A DNA stretch of 64,000 nt from Rikenellaceae bacterium (GTDB taxonomy: Bacteria > Bacteroidota > Bacteroidia > Bacteroidales > Rikenellaceae), in the NCBI GenBank assembly GCA_020859685.1, contig JAJBVT010000051.1, positions 42,643 through 106,642 on the forward strand, in the 5' to 3' direction. The stretch's first letter is position 1. The number at the start of each line of letters is the position of its first letter. The translations under genes and the position numbers were made by a program. Below are positions 28,163 through 37,370 of this stretch, piece by piece. The notes under the pieces were generated by a model. That model made no database searches. It was not told the DNA's origin and saw only the letters and a list, made by a program, of their open reading frames with translations.

Positions 28163-30547
28163 CTACCGGGAAGTAATCCTTACCGAATTATCCGGCAGGC
28201 CGTCGGCGCGCACGGTTACCGTTATCTCGCCCGCTTCGCGCTCGGACTGGACAATTGCCTGCACAAATCCGAAATAGGTCGTGTGGCTGTCACCCTTGTA
28301 TGACTCGCAGCTGCGCAGGTCGCCGCTGTCCACTCCCATGATGCGGCCCGGTCCCGACATCTCGAAATGGACGGTTCGGTCCTGTACGGGAACCACGACA
28401 CCGGCATTGTCCTTCAGCTCGACGTTTATGTAGACGAGGTCCTTACCGTCGGCCCTGATTTCACTCCGGTCCGGAACGATATCCATCCGGACCGCATCCC
28501 CGGCCCTGCATAACTCATACGATGCGACTTCCCGGCCTGCTATGAACCCACGGGCCGTTATCCTCCCGTCCTGCCAGTCGTGGGGGTAGGGGACGTACCA
28601 GACTATGGTATTATTGGCATAGTCTTCCGTCCGCCTCCGTCCGGTCCAGATTCCTCCCACGTTCAACTCAACCTCCTCACAGTTGGTGATGGTCTGCACC
28701 TGTATGATATGCCCGGTATATTGCGGGAATGTCCAGTGGTCTGCCAGATGGGGCCAGCTCCAATGGTCCTTACCCGGGTCGATGGGCAGCGACTGGTCGG
28801 CCACCGTAATTCGTACCATTGGCGCATCGTTCCACTCCGAGCGCAGGTAGGCCGCGCGGGGCTTTTCGCGCATAGTGGTTGCGAACGGGCCGGTGGGCCA
28901 TCCCTTGCTGGGCCAGCCCGAACTCTCGCCTATATAATCCACACCGGCCCAGATAAAGTAGCCGAACAGGTAATCTTTCCGGGCGTAGTCGTTCCACGGG
29001 TTGTACGGGAAGTAATCCCGCACCGAGTCGTCGCGGCCGTAATAGAACGGCATCACTTCCGAACCGAATATAACCCAGTCGGGATTCTCCTCGTGTATCC
29101 TGTCCAGCCACGGCTCCATATAGTTGAAACCCACCACGTCCAGCGATTCGGCGAAACCGTTCTTCAGATAGGGCATCTGCGCGACGTTGGCCGATGCGAT
29201 AGCCGCCATAACGGGTCTGGTGGGTTCCAGCCCGTGCACGAAATCGCGCATCGTTTCAGCCATCCGCGTGCCCTCGCCGCCCGTATCGTTCTGTTCCACC
29301 GTCTCGTTGCCGATACTCCACAGTACTATGCACGGATGGTTGCGGTCGCGCCTTATCATGGAGCCGAGGTCGGTCTGCCACCACCGGTCGTAATACTCCG
29401 AGTAATAACCGCTCTTCCATTTGTCGAACGCTTCGTCGATTGCCAGAAATCCGAGCCGGTCGCACAACTCCAGCATATCCGGCGAGGGCGGGTTATGGCT
29501 GAACCGGATAGCATTGCAGCCGAACTCTTTCAATATCTGCATTTTCCGCTCGTTCGCGCGGTAAGGCACGGCGACCCCGAGTGCCCCGGCGTCTTCATGT
29601 AGGTTCATCCCTTTCATCTTTATGTGCCGCCCGTTCAGGAAGAACCCCCGGTCCGGGTCGAACTCGAACCACCTCACCCCGAACGGCGATTCGTAGCTGT
29701 CCACCACTTCGCCGTCCGACACCACGAGTGTCCGCATCGTGTAGCGGTACGGGTTATCGAGGTCCCACAGGATGGGGTCGGGGATCGCTAGCCGCTGCTC
29801 CACGTCGGTGTTACTGCCTTTCGGAAGGGAGACGGCCACCGAGGAGCTGTTTATCCTCTCGCCGTTATGATTCAGGATGATATTCTCGAGTGTTACATTC
29901 TTCCTGCCGTTACCGTTGTTTTCGAGGGTGGTCACGATATTTACCGTCGCCATCTCCATCGAGACCTCCGGGGTAGTGATGTAGGTGCCCCAGGTCTGTA
30001 CGCGCACGGGGTCGGTCACCGTCAGCCATACGCTGCGATAGATGCCGGAACCGGAATACCATCTCGAACTCGCCGCGTCGGAATGGTCCACCCGTACGGC
30101 TATGACGTTCCCGCCGCCGTAGTTGAGGTAGGGCGACAGGTCATATTCGAAACCGATGTAACCGTATGGGTAGAATCCTATATGTCGGCCGTTTACGTAA
30201 ACGTCGCTCCGGTGGTAGACCCCGTCGAACAGGATGCTTATCTTCCGGCCCCGGTAGTCGGCCGGAACGTCGAACGACTTGCGGTACCATCCCACGCCGC
30301 CCGGCAGGTACCCCATCGAGCCGCCCATCTGCTGTTCGAAAGGTTGTTCGATGCTGAAATCGTGCGGCAGGTGGAGCGTACGCCACTCGCCGTCGTCCAG
30401 TGCAGGGGCATCGGCTCCCGGCAGCTCGCCGAGACGGAAGCGCCAGTCGAAGTCGAAATTTTCATGGATTCGCGGCAGGCCATGACCGCCCGCAAGGGCC
30501 GGGAGCCAGAAGAGGGCGGTCAGAAGTGCAGTCAGTAGTTTTTTCAT
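28163..30547 (-). CDS. GH2 family glycosidase, periplasmic
   Basis: 794-residue GH2 enzyme with a Sec signal peptide (LLTALLTALFWLPALA). The domain order is standard: sugar-binding jelly roll (about 30-180, with GGVGWYRKSF and SGIYRSVWL), immunoglobulin domain (about 185-290), TIM barrel (about 295-590), then two C-terminal beta domains. The acid/base is E415 (WSIGNETVEQ) and the nucleophile E497 (IFGSEVMPF). Family members are mostly beta-galactosidases, but beta-xylosidases, alpha-arabinopyranosidases and beta-glucuronidases are known. In this locus a side-chain galactose or arabinopyranose, or xylose, is as likely as lactose-type substrates. It follows the GH43 gene by 9 bp and is the last gene before the terminator at 28100-28133. 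Confidence 0.88.
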   Translation of the reverse strand: MKKLLTALLTALFWLPALAGGHGLPRIHENFDFDWRFRLGELPGADAPALDDGEWRTLHLPHDFSIEQPFEQQMGGSMGYLPGGVGWYRKSFDVPADYRGRKISILFDGVYHRSDVYVNGRHIGFYPYGYIGFEYDLSPYLNYGGGNVIAVRVDHSDAASSRWYSGSGIYRSVWLTVTDPVRVQTWGTYITTPEVSMEMATVNIVTTLENNGNGRKNVTLENIILNHNGERINSSSVAVSLPKGSNTDVEQRLAIPDPILWDLDNPYRYTMRTLVVSDGEVVDSYESPFGVRWFEFDPDRGFFLNGRHIKMKGMNLHEDAGALGVAVPYRANERKMQILKEFGCNAIRFSHNPPSPDMLELCDRLGFLAIDEAFDKWKSGYYSEYYDRWWQTDLGSMIRRDRNHPCIVLWSIGNETVEQNDTGGEGTRMAETMRDFVHGLEPTRPVMAAIASANVAQMPYLKNGFAESLDVVGFNYMEPWLDRIHEENPDWVIFGSEVMPFYYGRDDSVRDYFPYNPWNDYARKDYLFGYFIWAGVDYIGESSGWPSKGWPTGPFATTMREKPRAAYLRSEWNDAPMVRITVADQSLPIDPGKDHWSWPHLADHWTFPQYTGHIIQVQTITNCEEVELNVGGIWTGRRRTEDYANNTIVWYVPYPHDWQDGRITARGFIAGREVASYELCRAGDAVRMDIVPDRSEIRADGKDLVYINVELKDNAGVVVPVQDRTVHFEMSGPGRIMGVDSGDLRSCESYKGDSHTTYFGFVQAIVQSEREAGEITVTVRADGLPDNSVRITSR

Positions 30548-30556
30548 AATCGGTAT

Positions 30557-32281
30557 TTATTGCGGTTCGTATTTCAGGTCCTTGGCGCCGGTTGCGTACA
30601 ACCCTATGACGTTACCCACGAATCCGGCAGCCACCTGAGTTGAGAGTATCGAGGCGTCCACGCCGCGCGCCAGCCACTCGGTTTCCCCGCCGGTGGAGAA
30701 GCCGAACGAGTAATCCCGTCCGTCTCCCTCGATGCATAACGTTACCGGGGCGCCTGTGTCATTTATCGCCGCCGTGGCGAGGAGTTGCGACTCGCCGCGC
30801 TCGGTCTGTTCGAGCACGACGCATTTTCGGCCGTCCATCAACGTGATGCCAAGCACAAAGTTAAACGCTTCGTTCTGGAAACAAACCATTCCCGCCAAAT
30901 CGTCCGGACCCATGGGGTCGTACCGGAGTGTGGTCTCGGCCGTAAATGTCATATGCTGCTGGCGGTAACCAACGAACGAAGGGTTACGGCGCTCCTTTAT
31001 GCTTACGGGGCGGGGACGGAGAGCGAGTCCCCGGCCGGTAGTGTAAAAATCCTCCTGCGGGGTACGTATCATAATCCACCGCTGGTCTATCTGCGGGGAG
31101 TCGAACCGCTCGGTATAGGTGAAATTGCCGTTGGGCAGATACCCGTCCCGTCCCGTTCGGTTCTCCACCCCGGCCGGAAGCGGCAGTTTCAGGGTCTGTG
31201 GCTCCAGTCCGCCTTCGAATACGGGAAATTCGCCGCTCCAGTCCACCGGCAGGATAAAGGTCTCCCGTCCGGTGTTGTACTTGTTGCCCTCATAGGGGCG
31301 CACGGCAAGAAACACCCCGTAATGGTCGCCTGCGGGCGTGGAGACGATATCTGCATGTCCGGCCGAGGTGACCTCGTAATCGCGGCTGCCCGGGGTAAGG
31401 TGCCGCTGGGTGAGGATGGGGTTGGCCGGGGCGGGAGTAAACGGTCCCAGCGGACTGTCGCTACTGAACACGACCTCCGAATGCCATGTGCTGGTCCCCC
31501 CCTCGGCACACATCAGGTAGTAGCGGCCGTGCCGTTTGTAGAGGTGCGGCGCCTCGATCCATATGGGCTTGTCGACGAGATTTACCCCGCCGTTTATGAT
31601 TATGTGGCCTCCACCCGTGACCTTACCGGTCCCGGCGTCGAATTCCCAGACCCGTACGGCGCGGTGGCCCTCGTAGAGCGGATCGCCGTCGGGCTCCGCG
31701 TTATGCACGATGTAACCCTTCCCGTCGTCGTCGAAAAAGAACGACGGGTCTATACCGCCCACCTCCGGCAGGGGTACCGGGTCGCTCCAGTCCCCGGCAG
31801 GGTCGGCGGCCGTGACGTAGAAATTACCGCCCCCCGGTACGCCCACAGCCGTGGTTATCATATAAAAGGTATTGTTATGGGGGTTGTAGGTAATGGCCGG
31901 GGCGAATATTCCGGAACTCATCGCCACTCCGTCGGTGATATTGAGCTGTGTCGGGCGGTCGAGGACGTGCCCTATCTGTTTCCAGTTCACAAGGTCGCGC
32001 GAATGGAACAGCGGTACCCCGGGGAAGTAGGAGAACGTGGAGGTAACCATATAATAGTCCTCACCCTTGCGGGTTATGGCCGGGTCGGGGTAGAAACCCT
32101 GAAGGATGGGATTATAGAAATCGGTCACGTCGAGCGGGTTATCTTCATACACCGCATCCCGCCCCTCGTAGGTGAACGAGGTGAAAAGGGCCGTGCCATC
32201 GTCGGCCTTTACTGCGCAGGAGGCCAGCGCGTATCCCAGCAGAAGGCAGGAGCCTGCTGATATAAATCCTGTTTTTTTCAT
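30557..32281 (-). CDS. GH43 beta-xylosidase / arabinofuranosidase lipoprotein
   Basis: 574-residue enzyme with a five-bladed propeller and a C-terminal beta-sandwich (about 375-570) of the kind found in GH43 xylosidases. A lipobox is present (GYALASC). The catalytic triad is readable: base D66 (GFYPDPAI), D178 (GGIDPSFFFDD) and acid E243 (IWIEAPHLY). It removes terminal xylose or arabinose from xylo-oligosaccharides; members of this group show both activities and I cannot separate them here. It is the first gene of a two-gene operon with GH2, read leftwards from the operator at 32394-32421. Confidence 0.88.
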   Translation of the reverse strand: MKKTGFISAGSCLLLGYALASCAVKADDGTALFTSFTYEGRDAVYEDNPLDVTDFYNPILQGFYPDPAITRKGEDYYMVTSTFSYFPGVPLFHSRDLVNWKQIGHVLDRPTQLNITDGVAMSSGIFAPAITYNPHNNTFYMITTAVGVPGGGNFYVTAADPAGDWSDPVPLPEVGGIDPSFFFDDDGKGYIVHNAEPDGDPLYEGHRAVRVWEFDAGTGKVTGGGHIIINGGVNLVDKPIWIEAPHLYKRHGRYYLMCAEGGTSTWHSEVVFSSDSPLGPFTPAPANPILTQRHLTPGSRDYEVTSAGHADIVSTPAGDHYGVFLAVRPYEGNKYNTGRETFILPVDWSGEFPVFEGGLEPQTLKLPLPAGVENRTGRDGYLPNGNFTYTERFDSPQIDQRWIMIRTPQEDFYTTGRGLALRPRPVSIKERRNPSFVGYRQQHMTFTAETTLRYDPMGPDDLAGMVCFQNEAFNFVLGITLMDGRKCVVLEQTERGESQLLATAAINDTGAPVTLCIEGDGRDYSFGFSTGGETEWLARGVDASILSTQVAAGFVGNVIGLYATGAKDLKYEPQ

Positions 32282-32355
32282 CTTTTATCGTGGTTTGATT
32301 AAGTCTGGTAAATGGGGCCGGGAGACAGGGTAACACGTCCGGCCGGTAACGCCTA

Positions 32356-32421
32356 CGAAGATATTAAGAACTTCCGCGGGCCGGTGGCACCGCCGTATCA
32401 AATCCTGTCCGATTTGATACA
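32356..32421 (-). promoter_or_regulatory. HTCS-type operator and -7 box for GH43-GH2
   Basis: Operator 32394-32421 on the minus strand: TGTATCAAA (perfect) and TTTGATACG (one mismatch), spacer with GACAG. On its own it contains a perfect 9-bp inverted repeat TATCAAATC/GATTTGATA. After 30 bp comes TATCTTCG (32363-32356), one mismatch from the -7 box. Confidence 0.78.
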
Positions 32422-32553
32422 TTTCCCGCCTACGGGACGCCCGGCAGGCGGTCGTCCGGGGCGGGGTCTGGCCGTGCCATATATGGCTCCTGTGCTATCC
32501 CGTACCGCTTCCGGAGGGTCTGTGTGGCCAGACGGGGAGGATTTATAACACTA

Positions 32554-32619
32554 TGTTTTAAAACCGACAGCATTTGTTACATTATTGGGTCCGATGCGGG
32601 AAAAAGAGAAACATCTTTG
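32554..32619 (+). promoter_or_regulatory. HTCS-type operator and -7 box for the GH115 operon
   Basis: Operator 32554-32581: TGTTTTAAA and TTTGTTACA (right half perfect), spacer with GACAG. After 30 bp comes CATCTTTG (32612-32619), one mismatch from the -7 box, 32 bp before the GH115 start codon. Confidence 0.8.
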
Positions 32620-32651
32620 CGGCAAGAAACCGCAACCCGTAACCTACCTTA

Positions 32652-35402
32652 ATGAATACCGTAATTAAATACTGCCTGATATGTCTTGCCGCAGTGGTTG
32701 CGGCCCTTCCGGCCGCGGGGCAAACTACCGGTAGGGCCGGGGGCGATTCGTGCGGTACCGGTATAGCCGGTGACTACGCGGGACTTTCGGGCGGATCTGT
32801 CGTTTACGGAGAGACCGACCGCGGTGTGGCGATAGCCGTGCCCGGCCGGGTTCTGCCGCTGGTTACGGACCGGCATGCTGACCCGGGTGTGACAAGGGCT
32901 GTCCATACCCTTGCCGATGACTTTGCCAGAGTTACCGGTACCAGGCCCGAAGTGGTGCACTATCACGGCCGCCCCGAAGGCAGGGCCATATATATAGGCA
33001 CATACGGAGACAGCCCTCTTATCGGGCGGCTGGCCGGCGAGGGGCTTATAGATGCGGCCGCGCTGGAGGGTAAGCGGGAGAAATTCGTCATAAAGACCGT
33101 CACGGACCCCTTTCCCGGGGTGGACGAGGGGGTAATTATCGCAGGCAGCGACAAGCGGGGTACGATTTACGGTATCTTCGAACTATCGAGGGCGGCCGGG
33201 GTATCGCCGTGGCATTTCTGGGCCGACGTGCCCGTCCGGCAGAGCGAATGGCTTACCCTTCTCCACGGCGAATACACCGCCGGTGAGCCTGCGGTTGAGT
33301 ACCGCGGAATATTCCTGAACGACGAGGCCCCGGCCCTTACGGGTTGGGTGAACGAAAATTTCGGGGGGTACAACAGCCGGTTCTACCTGCATGTGTTCGA
33401 GCTTCTGCAACGGCTCCGGGCCAATTTTCTCTGGCCCGCGATGTGGGATGCGGCGTTTTACGACGACGACCCGCTCAACAGCGTGCTGGCCGACCAGATG
33501 GGTATTGTGATGGGCACGTCGCACCACGAGCCGATGGCCCGCGCCCACAAGGAGTGGGGCCGCTACGGTACCGGACCGTGGGATTTCCGGACCAACCGCC
33601 CTGCGCTGGAAGCGTTCTGGCGGGCCGGAATCGAACGCATGAAGCATACGGGGGATATAGTAACTCTCGCCATGCGCGGCGACGGCGACGAACCGATGAG
33701 CGAAGAGAGCAACGTTGTTCTGCTTGAGGAGATAGTGGCCGCCCAGCGTCGTATAATCGGAGAAGTGACCCACCTGCCGCCCGAAAGGACGCCGCAGGTA
33801 TGGGCGCTCTACAAGGAGGTGCAGGACTACTACGACAACGGCATGTGCGTCCCGGACGATGTGACCCTGCTGTTGTGCGACGACAACTGGGGGAACGTCC
33901 GCAAACTTCCCGACCCCGCCGCCCCGCCCCGCGGCGGCGGTTACGGGATGTACTACCATTTCGACTATGTTGGCGGTCCGCGCAACTACAAATGGATCAA
34001 TGTCCGGCAGGTGCAGCGGATATGGGAGCAGATGAACCTTACGTACCGCCACGGAGTCAGCAAAATATGGGTGGTGAACGTAGGCGACCTCAAGCCGATG
34101 GAGTACCCCATACAGTTCTTTCTCGATATGGCGTGGAACCCGGACCGGTTCGACCATACCGGCCTGTTCGACCACACGGTGGAATTTTGCCGCGAGCAGT
34201 TCGGCGGCCACTATGCACGGGAAGCGGCACGGATTATCGACACTTATTCGAAATATAACGCCCGGGTGACGCCCGAGCTACTCGACCCGGACACCTATTC
34301 GCTCCATAACTATAATGAGTTCGCCACGGTGACCGCCGACTATCGGGCTCTGGCGACGGACGCCCTTCGGCTCTACCACCTAATGCCCGCGGAGTACCGC
34401 GACGCGTTCGACCAGCTTGTACTCTACCCCGCGCAGGCGAGCGCCAACCTCTACGAAATGTACTTTGCCGTGGCGATGAACCGGGAGCTATACGCCAAGG
34501 GCGACCCCGGGGCGAACCTGTGGGCCGCCCGTGCCGCGGAGTGCTTCGCGCGCGATTCCGTTCTTACCTACCATTATAACAATGTGATGAGCGGCGGCAA
34601 GTGGAACCATATGATGGACCAAGTGCGTATCGGTTACACCGGCTGGCAGCAGCCGCCTCGAAATATAATGCCGGAGGTGATGACGGTGGAGACGCCCGGG
34701 GGCCGTCCGGCAAAGGTGTTCGGCGGCGAAGCCGGTTATATCTCGATGGAAGCCGGTAGTTACTCACGCATGTCGGAAGATACCCCTTACGGCGGTGACC
34801 CCGGTACCGGGGAGAATGGAATCGGGCACGATTTGTCCGGTAATCCGGCCGGAGGCTCAGACATTACATCATCCGGTACCCGTAACGACCGGTCCGGCGC
34901 CCATGCTCATGGTTCAGAAGGTCACGGCCACGCAGCCGGAAACCCATACCATGCGGGAACAGGCTGGATTGAGATAGCCAACCTCGGTAAAACCGTCTCC
35001 GGGCTTACTACCGTGCCGGTGACCGTCCCTCCTGGCGAATGTACCTATATCGAATACGATATCGAAACCCCTACCGGCGGACGGGCCGAAGTAATAGTCC
35101 TCTGCTCCCCGACGCTTAATTTCAACGGCAACCGCGGCCTGCGGTACGCCGTATCTTTCGACGGGGGTCCGGAGCAGGTGGTGAATATCAACGGCGAGTA
35201 CGATATCCGGCAGATGGAGCAGTGGCAGGCCCGGTCCGTTAACAGCACCTCCACCTATCACAGCCTCGATGCCGGGCGGCACACCCTCCGGTTTCGTCCC
35301 CTCGATGCGGGTCTGGTGCTTCAGAAAATAATCGTTGACCTGGGCGGGTTGCAGCCCTCCTATTTAGGGCCGCCCGAGACTCCGGCGATGGCCATAGAGT
35401 AA
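32652..35402 (+). CDS. GH115 alpha-glucuronidase with low-complexity insert
   Basis: 916-residue secreted GH115 enzyme, which removes (4-O-methyl)glucuronate from internal as well as terminal xyloses. It has a signal peptide (CLICLAAVVAALPAAGQ), an N-terminal alpha/beta domain (about 50-215), the catalytic barrel (EYRGIFLNDEAPAL, NFLWPAMWDAAF, SHHEPMARAHKEW, MRGDGDEPMSEES), the helical region after it (about 545-690) and a C-terminal beta domain. Between about residues 710 and 770 lies a glycine-, histidine-, serine- and aspartate-rich stretch, much longer than the short loop expected before the WIEIANLGKTVSG strand; it reads as an inserted linker. First gene of a six-gene operon with gaps of 12, 12, 20 and 36 bp and one overlap. 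Confidence 0.9.
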   Translation: MNTVIKYCLICLAAVVAALPAAGQTTGRAGGDSCGTGIAGDYAGLSGGSVVYGETDRGVAIAVPGRVLPLVTDRHADPGVTRAVHTLADDFARVTGTRPEVVHYHGRPEGRAIYIGTYGDSPLIGRLAGEGLIDAAALEGKREKFVIKTVTDPFPGVDEGVIIAGSDKRGTIYGIFELSRAAGVSPWHFWADVPVRQSEWLTLLHGEYTAGEPAVEYRGIFLNDEAPALTGWVNENFGGYNSRFYLHVFELLQRLRANFLWPAMWDAAFYDDDPLNSVLADQMGIVMGTSHHEPMARAHKEWGRYGTGPWDFRTNRPALEAFWRAGIERMKHTGDIVTLAMRGDGDEPMSEESNVVLLEEIVAAQRRIIGEVTHLPPERTPQVWALYKEVQDYYDNGMCVPDDVTLLLCDDNWGNVRKLPDPAAPPRGGGYGMYYHFDYVGGPRNYKWINVRQVQRIWEQMNLTYRHGVSKIWVVNVGDLKPMEYPIQFFLDMAWNPDRFDHTGLFDHTVEFCREQFGGHYAREAARIIDTYSKYNARVTPELLDPDTYSLHNYNEFATVTADYRALATDALRLYHLMPAEYRDAFDQLVLYPAQASANLYEMYFAVAMNRELYAKGDPGANLWAARAAECFARDSVLTYHYNNVMSGGKWNHMMDQVRIGYTGWQQPPRNIMPEVMTVETPGGRPAKVFGGEAGYISMEAGSYSRMSEDTPYGGDPGTGENGIGHDLSGNPAGGSDITSSGTRNDRSGAHAHGSEGHGHAAGNPYHAGTGWIEIANLGKTVSGLTTVPVTVPPGECTYIEYDIETPTGGRAEVIVLCSPTLNFNGNRGLRYAVSFDGGPEQVVNINGEYDIRQMEQWQARSVNSTSTYHSLDAGRHTLRFRPLDAGLVLQKIIVDLGGLQPSYLGPPETPAMAIE

Positions 35403-35414
35403 TAAAAAGAAATT

Positions 35415-37358
35415 ATGATAAACGGTCGATTTTTCATCAGGTTAGTTTTTTTAGTTGCTGTCCTTACCTGCGGTCTCGCCCAGCCGGGTGGGGCCGGGGT
35501 AAGGCTGCCCGTTATCTTTTCAGATGGGATGATTCTCCAGCAAGGGCGGCCGGTGGCGGTATGGGGCCGGGCCGATGCGGGCGAGGAGGTCAGGGTGTCG
35601 GTGGCCGGAATCAGTGCGGCGACGGTGGCCGACAGCGACGGCCGATGGCACGCGGTGCTCGACGCGCTCCCGGCAGGCGGGCCTTACATTCTGAAGGTGA
35701 ACGACCTCACGGTGGAGGACGTGCTGGCGGGCGATGTCTGGTTCTGCTCGGGGCAGTCGAATATGGAACTGCCAGTCTCCCGGGTTACGGATATGTTCGC
35801 GCATGAGATAGCGGAGTATGAAAACCCGGCAATAAGGCATATTAAAGTCCCGGCCGTATCGGATATGTACGGCCCGCACGAGGATATCGCCCCGGCCGTA
35901 TGGAAGCGGCTGGACGGTGACAATGTTATGGAGTTCTCGGCCCTCTGCTATTTTTTCGCCCGGGAGCTGTACGAAACCACCGGGGTGCCGGTGGGGATTA
36001 TCAACGCCAGCCTCGGCGGTTCGCCGATCGAGGCATGGCTCGACGGGGAGAACATCGAGGAGTTCCCGCGTCTATACAACGACCTGCTCTTCTCGGCCGA
36101 CGAATTCTTTACCGAGAAGGCCGGGGAACTGTCCGGCATCGTGAATTCACGGTGGTACGGCACGGTCGAAGCGCAGGATGCGGGGCTGGCGGAGAGCCCG
36201 CAATGGTACTCCCCGGAGTATGACGACTCCGGCTGGCGGTCCTACGACCTTTTCGACCGTTCCTGGGCCGACGGCCCCGACGGACCCGTGCCGGGTTCGT
36301 TCTGGCTTCGTAAAAAGATAGTCGTTCCGGAGTCGCTTGCCGGTCGGGAGGCCGTGCTCCGGCTGGGATGTATTATGCACTCCGACCGGACCTACGTCAA
36401 CGGCCGTCAGGTAGGGCAGACCGGTTACGAATACCCCCCGCGTATCTATACCGTCCCCGCCGGGCTGCTCACGGCCGGGGAGAACCTCGTAACGGTGCGG
36501 GTTGTCGCACCGCACGGTAACGCCCATTTCGTGCCCGACAAGCCTTACAAACTTTTATTCTCCACGGGAGAAGAAATACCGCTGGACGGCCGGTGGCAGG
36601 CGTCGGTTGGGGCGCCGATGCCCGCGATGCCGCTAGGGTTGTCGTTCTCGCAGAAGCCCACAACGTTATATAACGGCATGGTGGCACCGCTGGCGGGTTA
36701 CACGGCAAGGGGTGTGGTATGGTACCAGGGCGAGACCAATTCCGGGCGGCCCGTGGAGTATTACGAATTACTGAAGACCCTTATAGCCCAATACCGACGG
36801 GACGCCGGGGATGCCGGTTTGCCGGTGCTAGTCGTACAACTGCCCAACTTTATGCAGGAGGAACTGTGGCCCGGCCACGGGGGCTGGGCGTTTATGAGGG
36901 AGACACAGCTCCGCGTCTCGCAGGACGTCCCTGACGTAGGCCTTGCCGTGGCGATAGACGCGGGTGAATGGAACGACATCCACCCGCTCGATAAAAAGAC
37001 AATCGCCGGAAGGCTCGTCCTCCAAGCCCGCCGCATCGCCTACGGCGAGGATATCGTGGCCGACGGCCCGCAGTTCGAATCGCTGGCGGCCGACGGAGAC
37101 AGGCTTGTGATATCGTTCCGCGAAGGCACGGACGACCTTGAAGTAACCGCCCCGCTGCGCGGCTTTGCCGTGGCCGGACCGGACGGCCGGTTCCACTGGG
37201 CGGAGGCCGAGGTGGACGGCCGGTGTGTGGTGGTCCGGAGCGACGCGGTCGCGGACCCGGTGGCGGTTCGCTACGCGTGGGGTAACAACCCAGCCGGAGC
37301 CAACCTCCGCAACCGGAGCGGTATTCCCGCCTCCCCGTTCCGTGCCGAAATAAGATAA
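35415..37358 (+). CDS. CE20-like sialate O-acetylesterase-type acetylxylan esterase
   Basis: 647-residue secreted SGNH-type esterase, expected to remove O-acetyl groups from xylo-oligosaccharides. It has a signal peptide (FLVAVLTCGLAQPGGA) and a short N-terminal beta domain. The catalytic serine is S115 (CSGQSNMELP) and the other triad residues are D521 and H523 (EWNDIHPLDK); VWYQGETN supplies the oxyanion-hole block. A galactose-binding-like jelly roll (about 260-395, with GSFWLRKKIVVP) is inserted within the hydrolase fold, as in CE20 enzymes and annotated sialate O-acetylesterases. Its place inside a xylan operon, between GH115 and the symporter, argues for acetylxylan rather than sialate as substrate. 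Confidence 0.82.
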   Translation: MINGRFFIRLVFLVAVLTCGLAQPGGAGVRLPVIFSDGMILQQGRPVAVWGRADAGEEVRVSVAGISAATVADSDGRWHAVLDALPAGGPYILKVNDLTVEDVLAGDVWFCSGQSNMELPVSRVTDMFAHEIAEYENPAIRHIKVPAVSDMYGPHEDIAPAVWKRLDGDNVMEFSALCYFFARELYETTGVPVGIINASLGGSPIEAWLDGENIEEFPRLYNDLLFSADEFFTEKAGELSGIVNSRWYGTVEAQDAGLAESPQWYSPEYDDSGWRSYDLFDRSWADGPDGPVPGSFWLRKKIVVPESLAGREAVLRLGCIMHSDRTYVNGRQVGQTGYEYPPRIYTVPAGLLTAGENLVTVRVVAPHGNAHFVPDKPYKLLFSTGEEIPLDGRWQASVGAPMPAMPLGLSFSQKPTTLYNGMVAPLAGYTARGVVWYQGETNSGRPVEYYELLKTLIAQYRRDAGDAGLPVLVVQLPNFMQEELWPGHGGWAFMRETQLRVSQDVPDVGLAVAIDAGEWNDIHPLDKKTIAGRLVLQARRIAYGEDIVADGPQFESLAADGDRLVISFREGTDDLEVTAPLRGFAVAGPDGRFHWAEAEVDGRCVVVRSDAVADPVAVRYAWGNNPAGANLRNRSGIPASPFRAEIR

Positions 37359-37370
37359 ACTACCATAAAA

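Larger units (their letters stand above)
32282..32651. other. Divergent control region between GH43 and GH115 operons
   Basis: 370 bp without a gene. It holds two complete operator-promoter sets pointing away from each other, one at 32356-32421 for the minus-strand pair and one at 32554-32619 for the plus-strand operon. Confidence 0.7.

Noticed and set aside
30785..32260. Open frame of 491 codons on the plus strand
   Set aside because: Antisense to the GH43 gene whose catalytic triad is intact.
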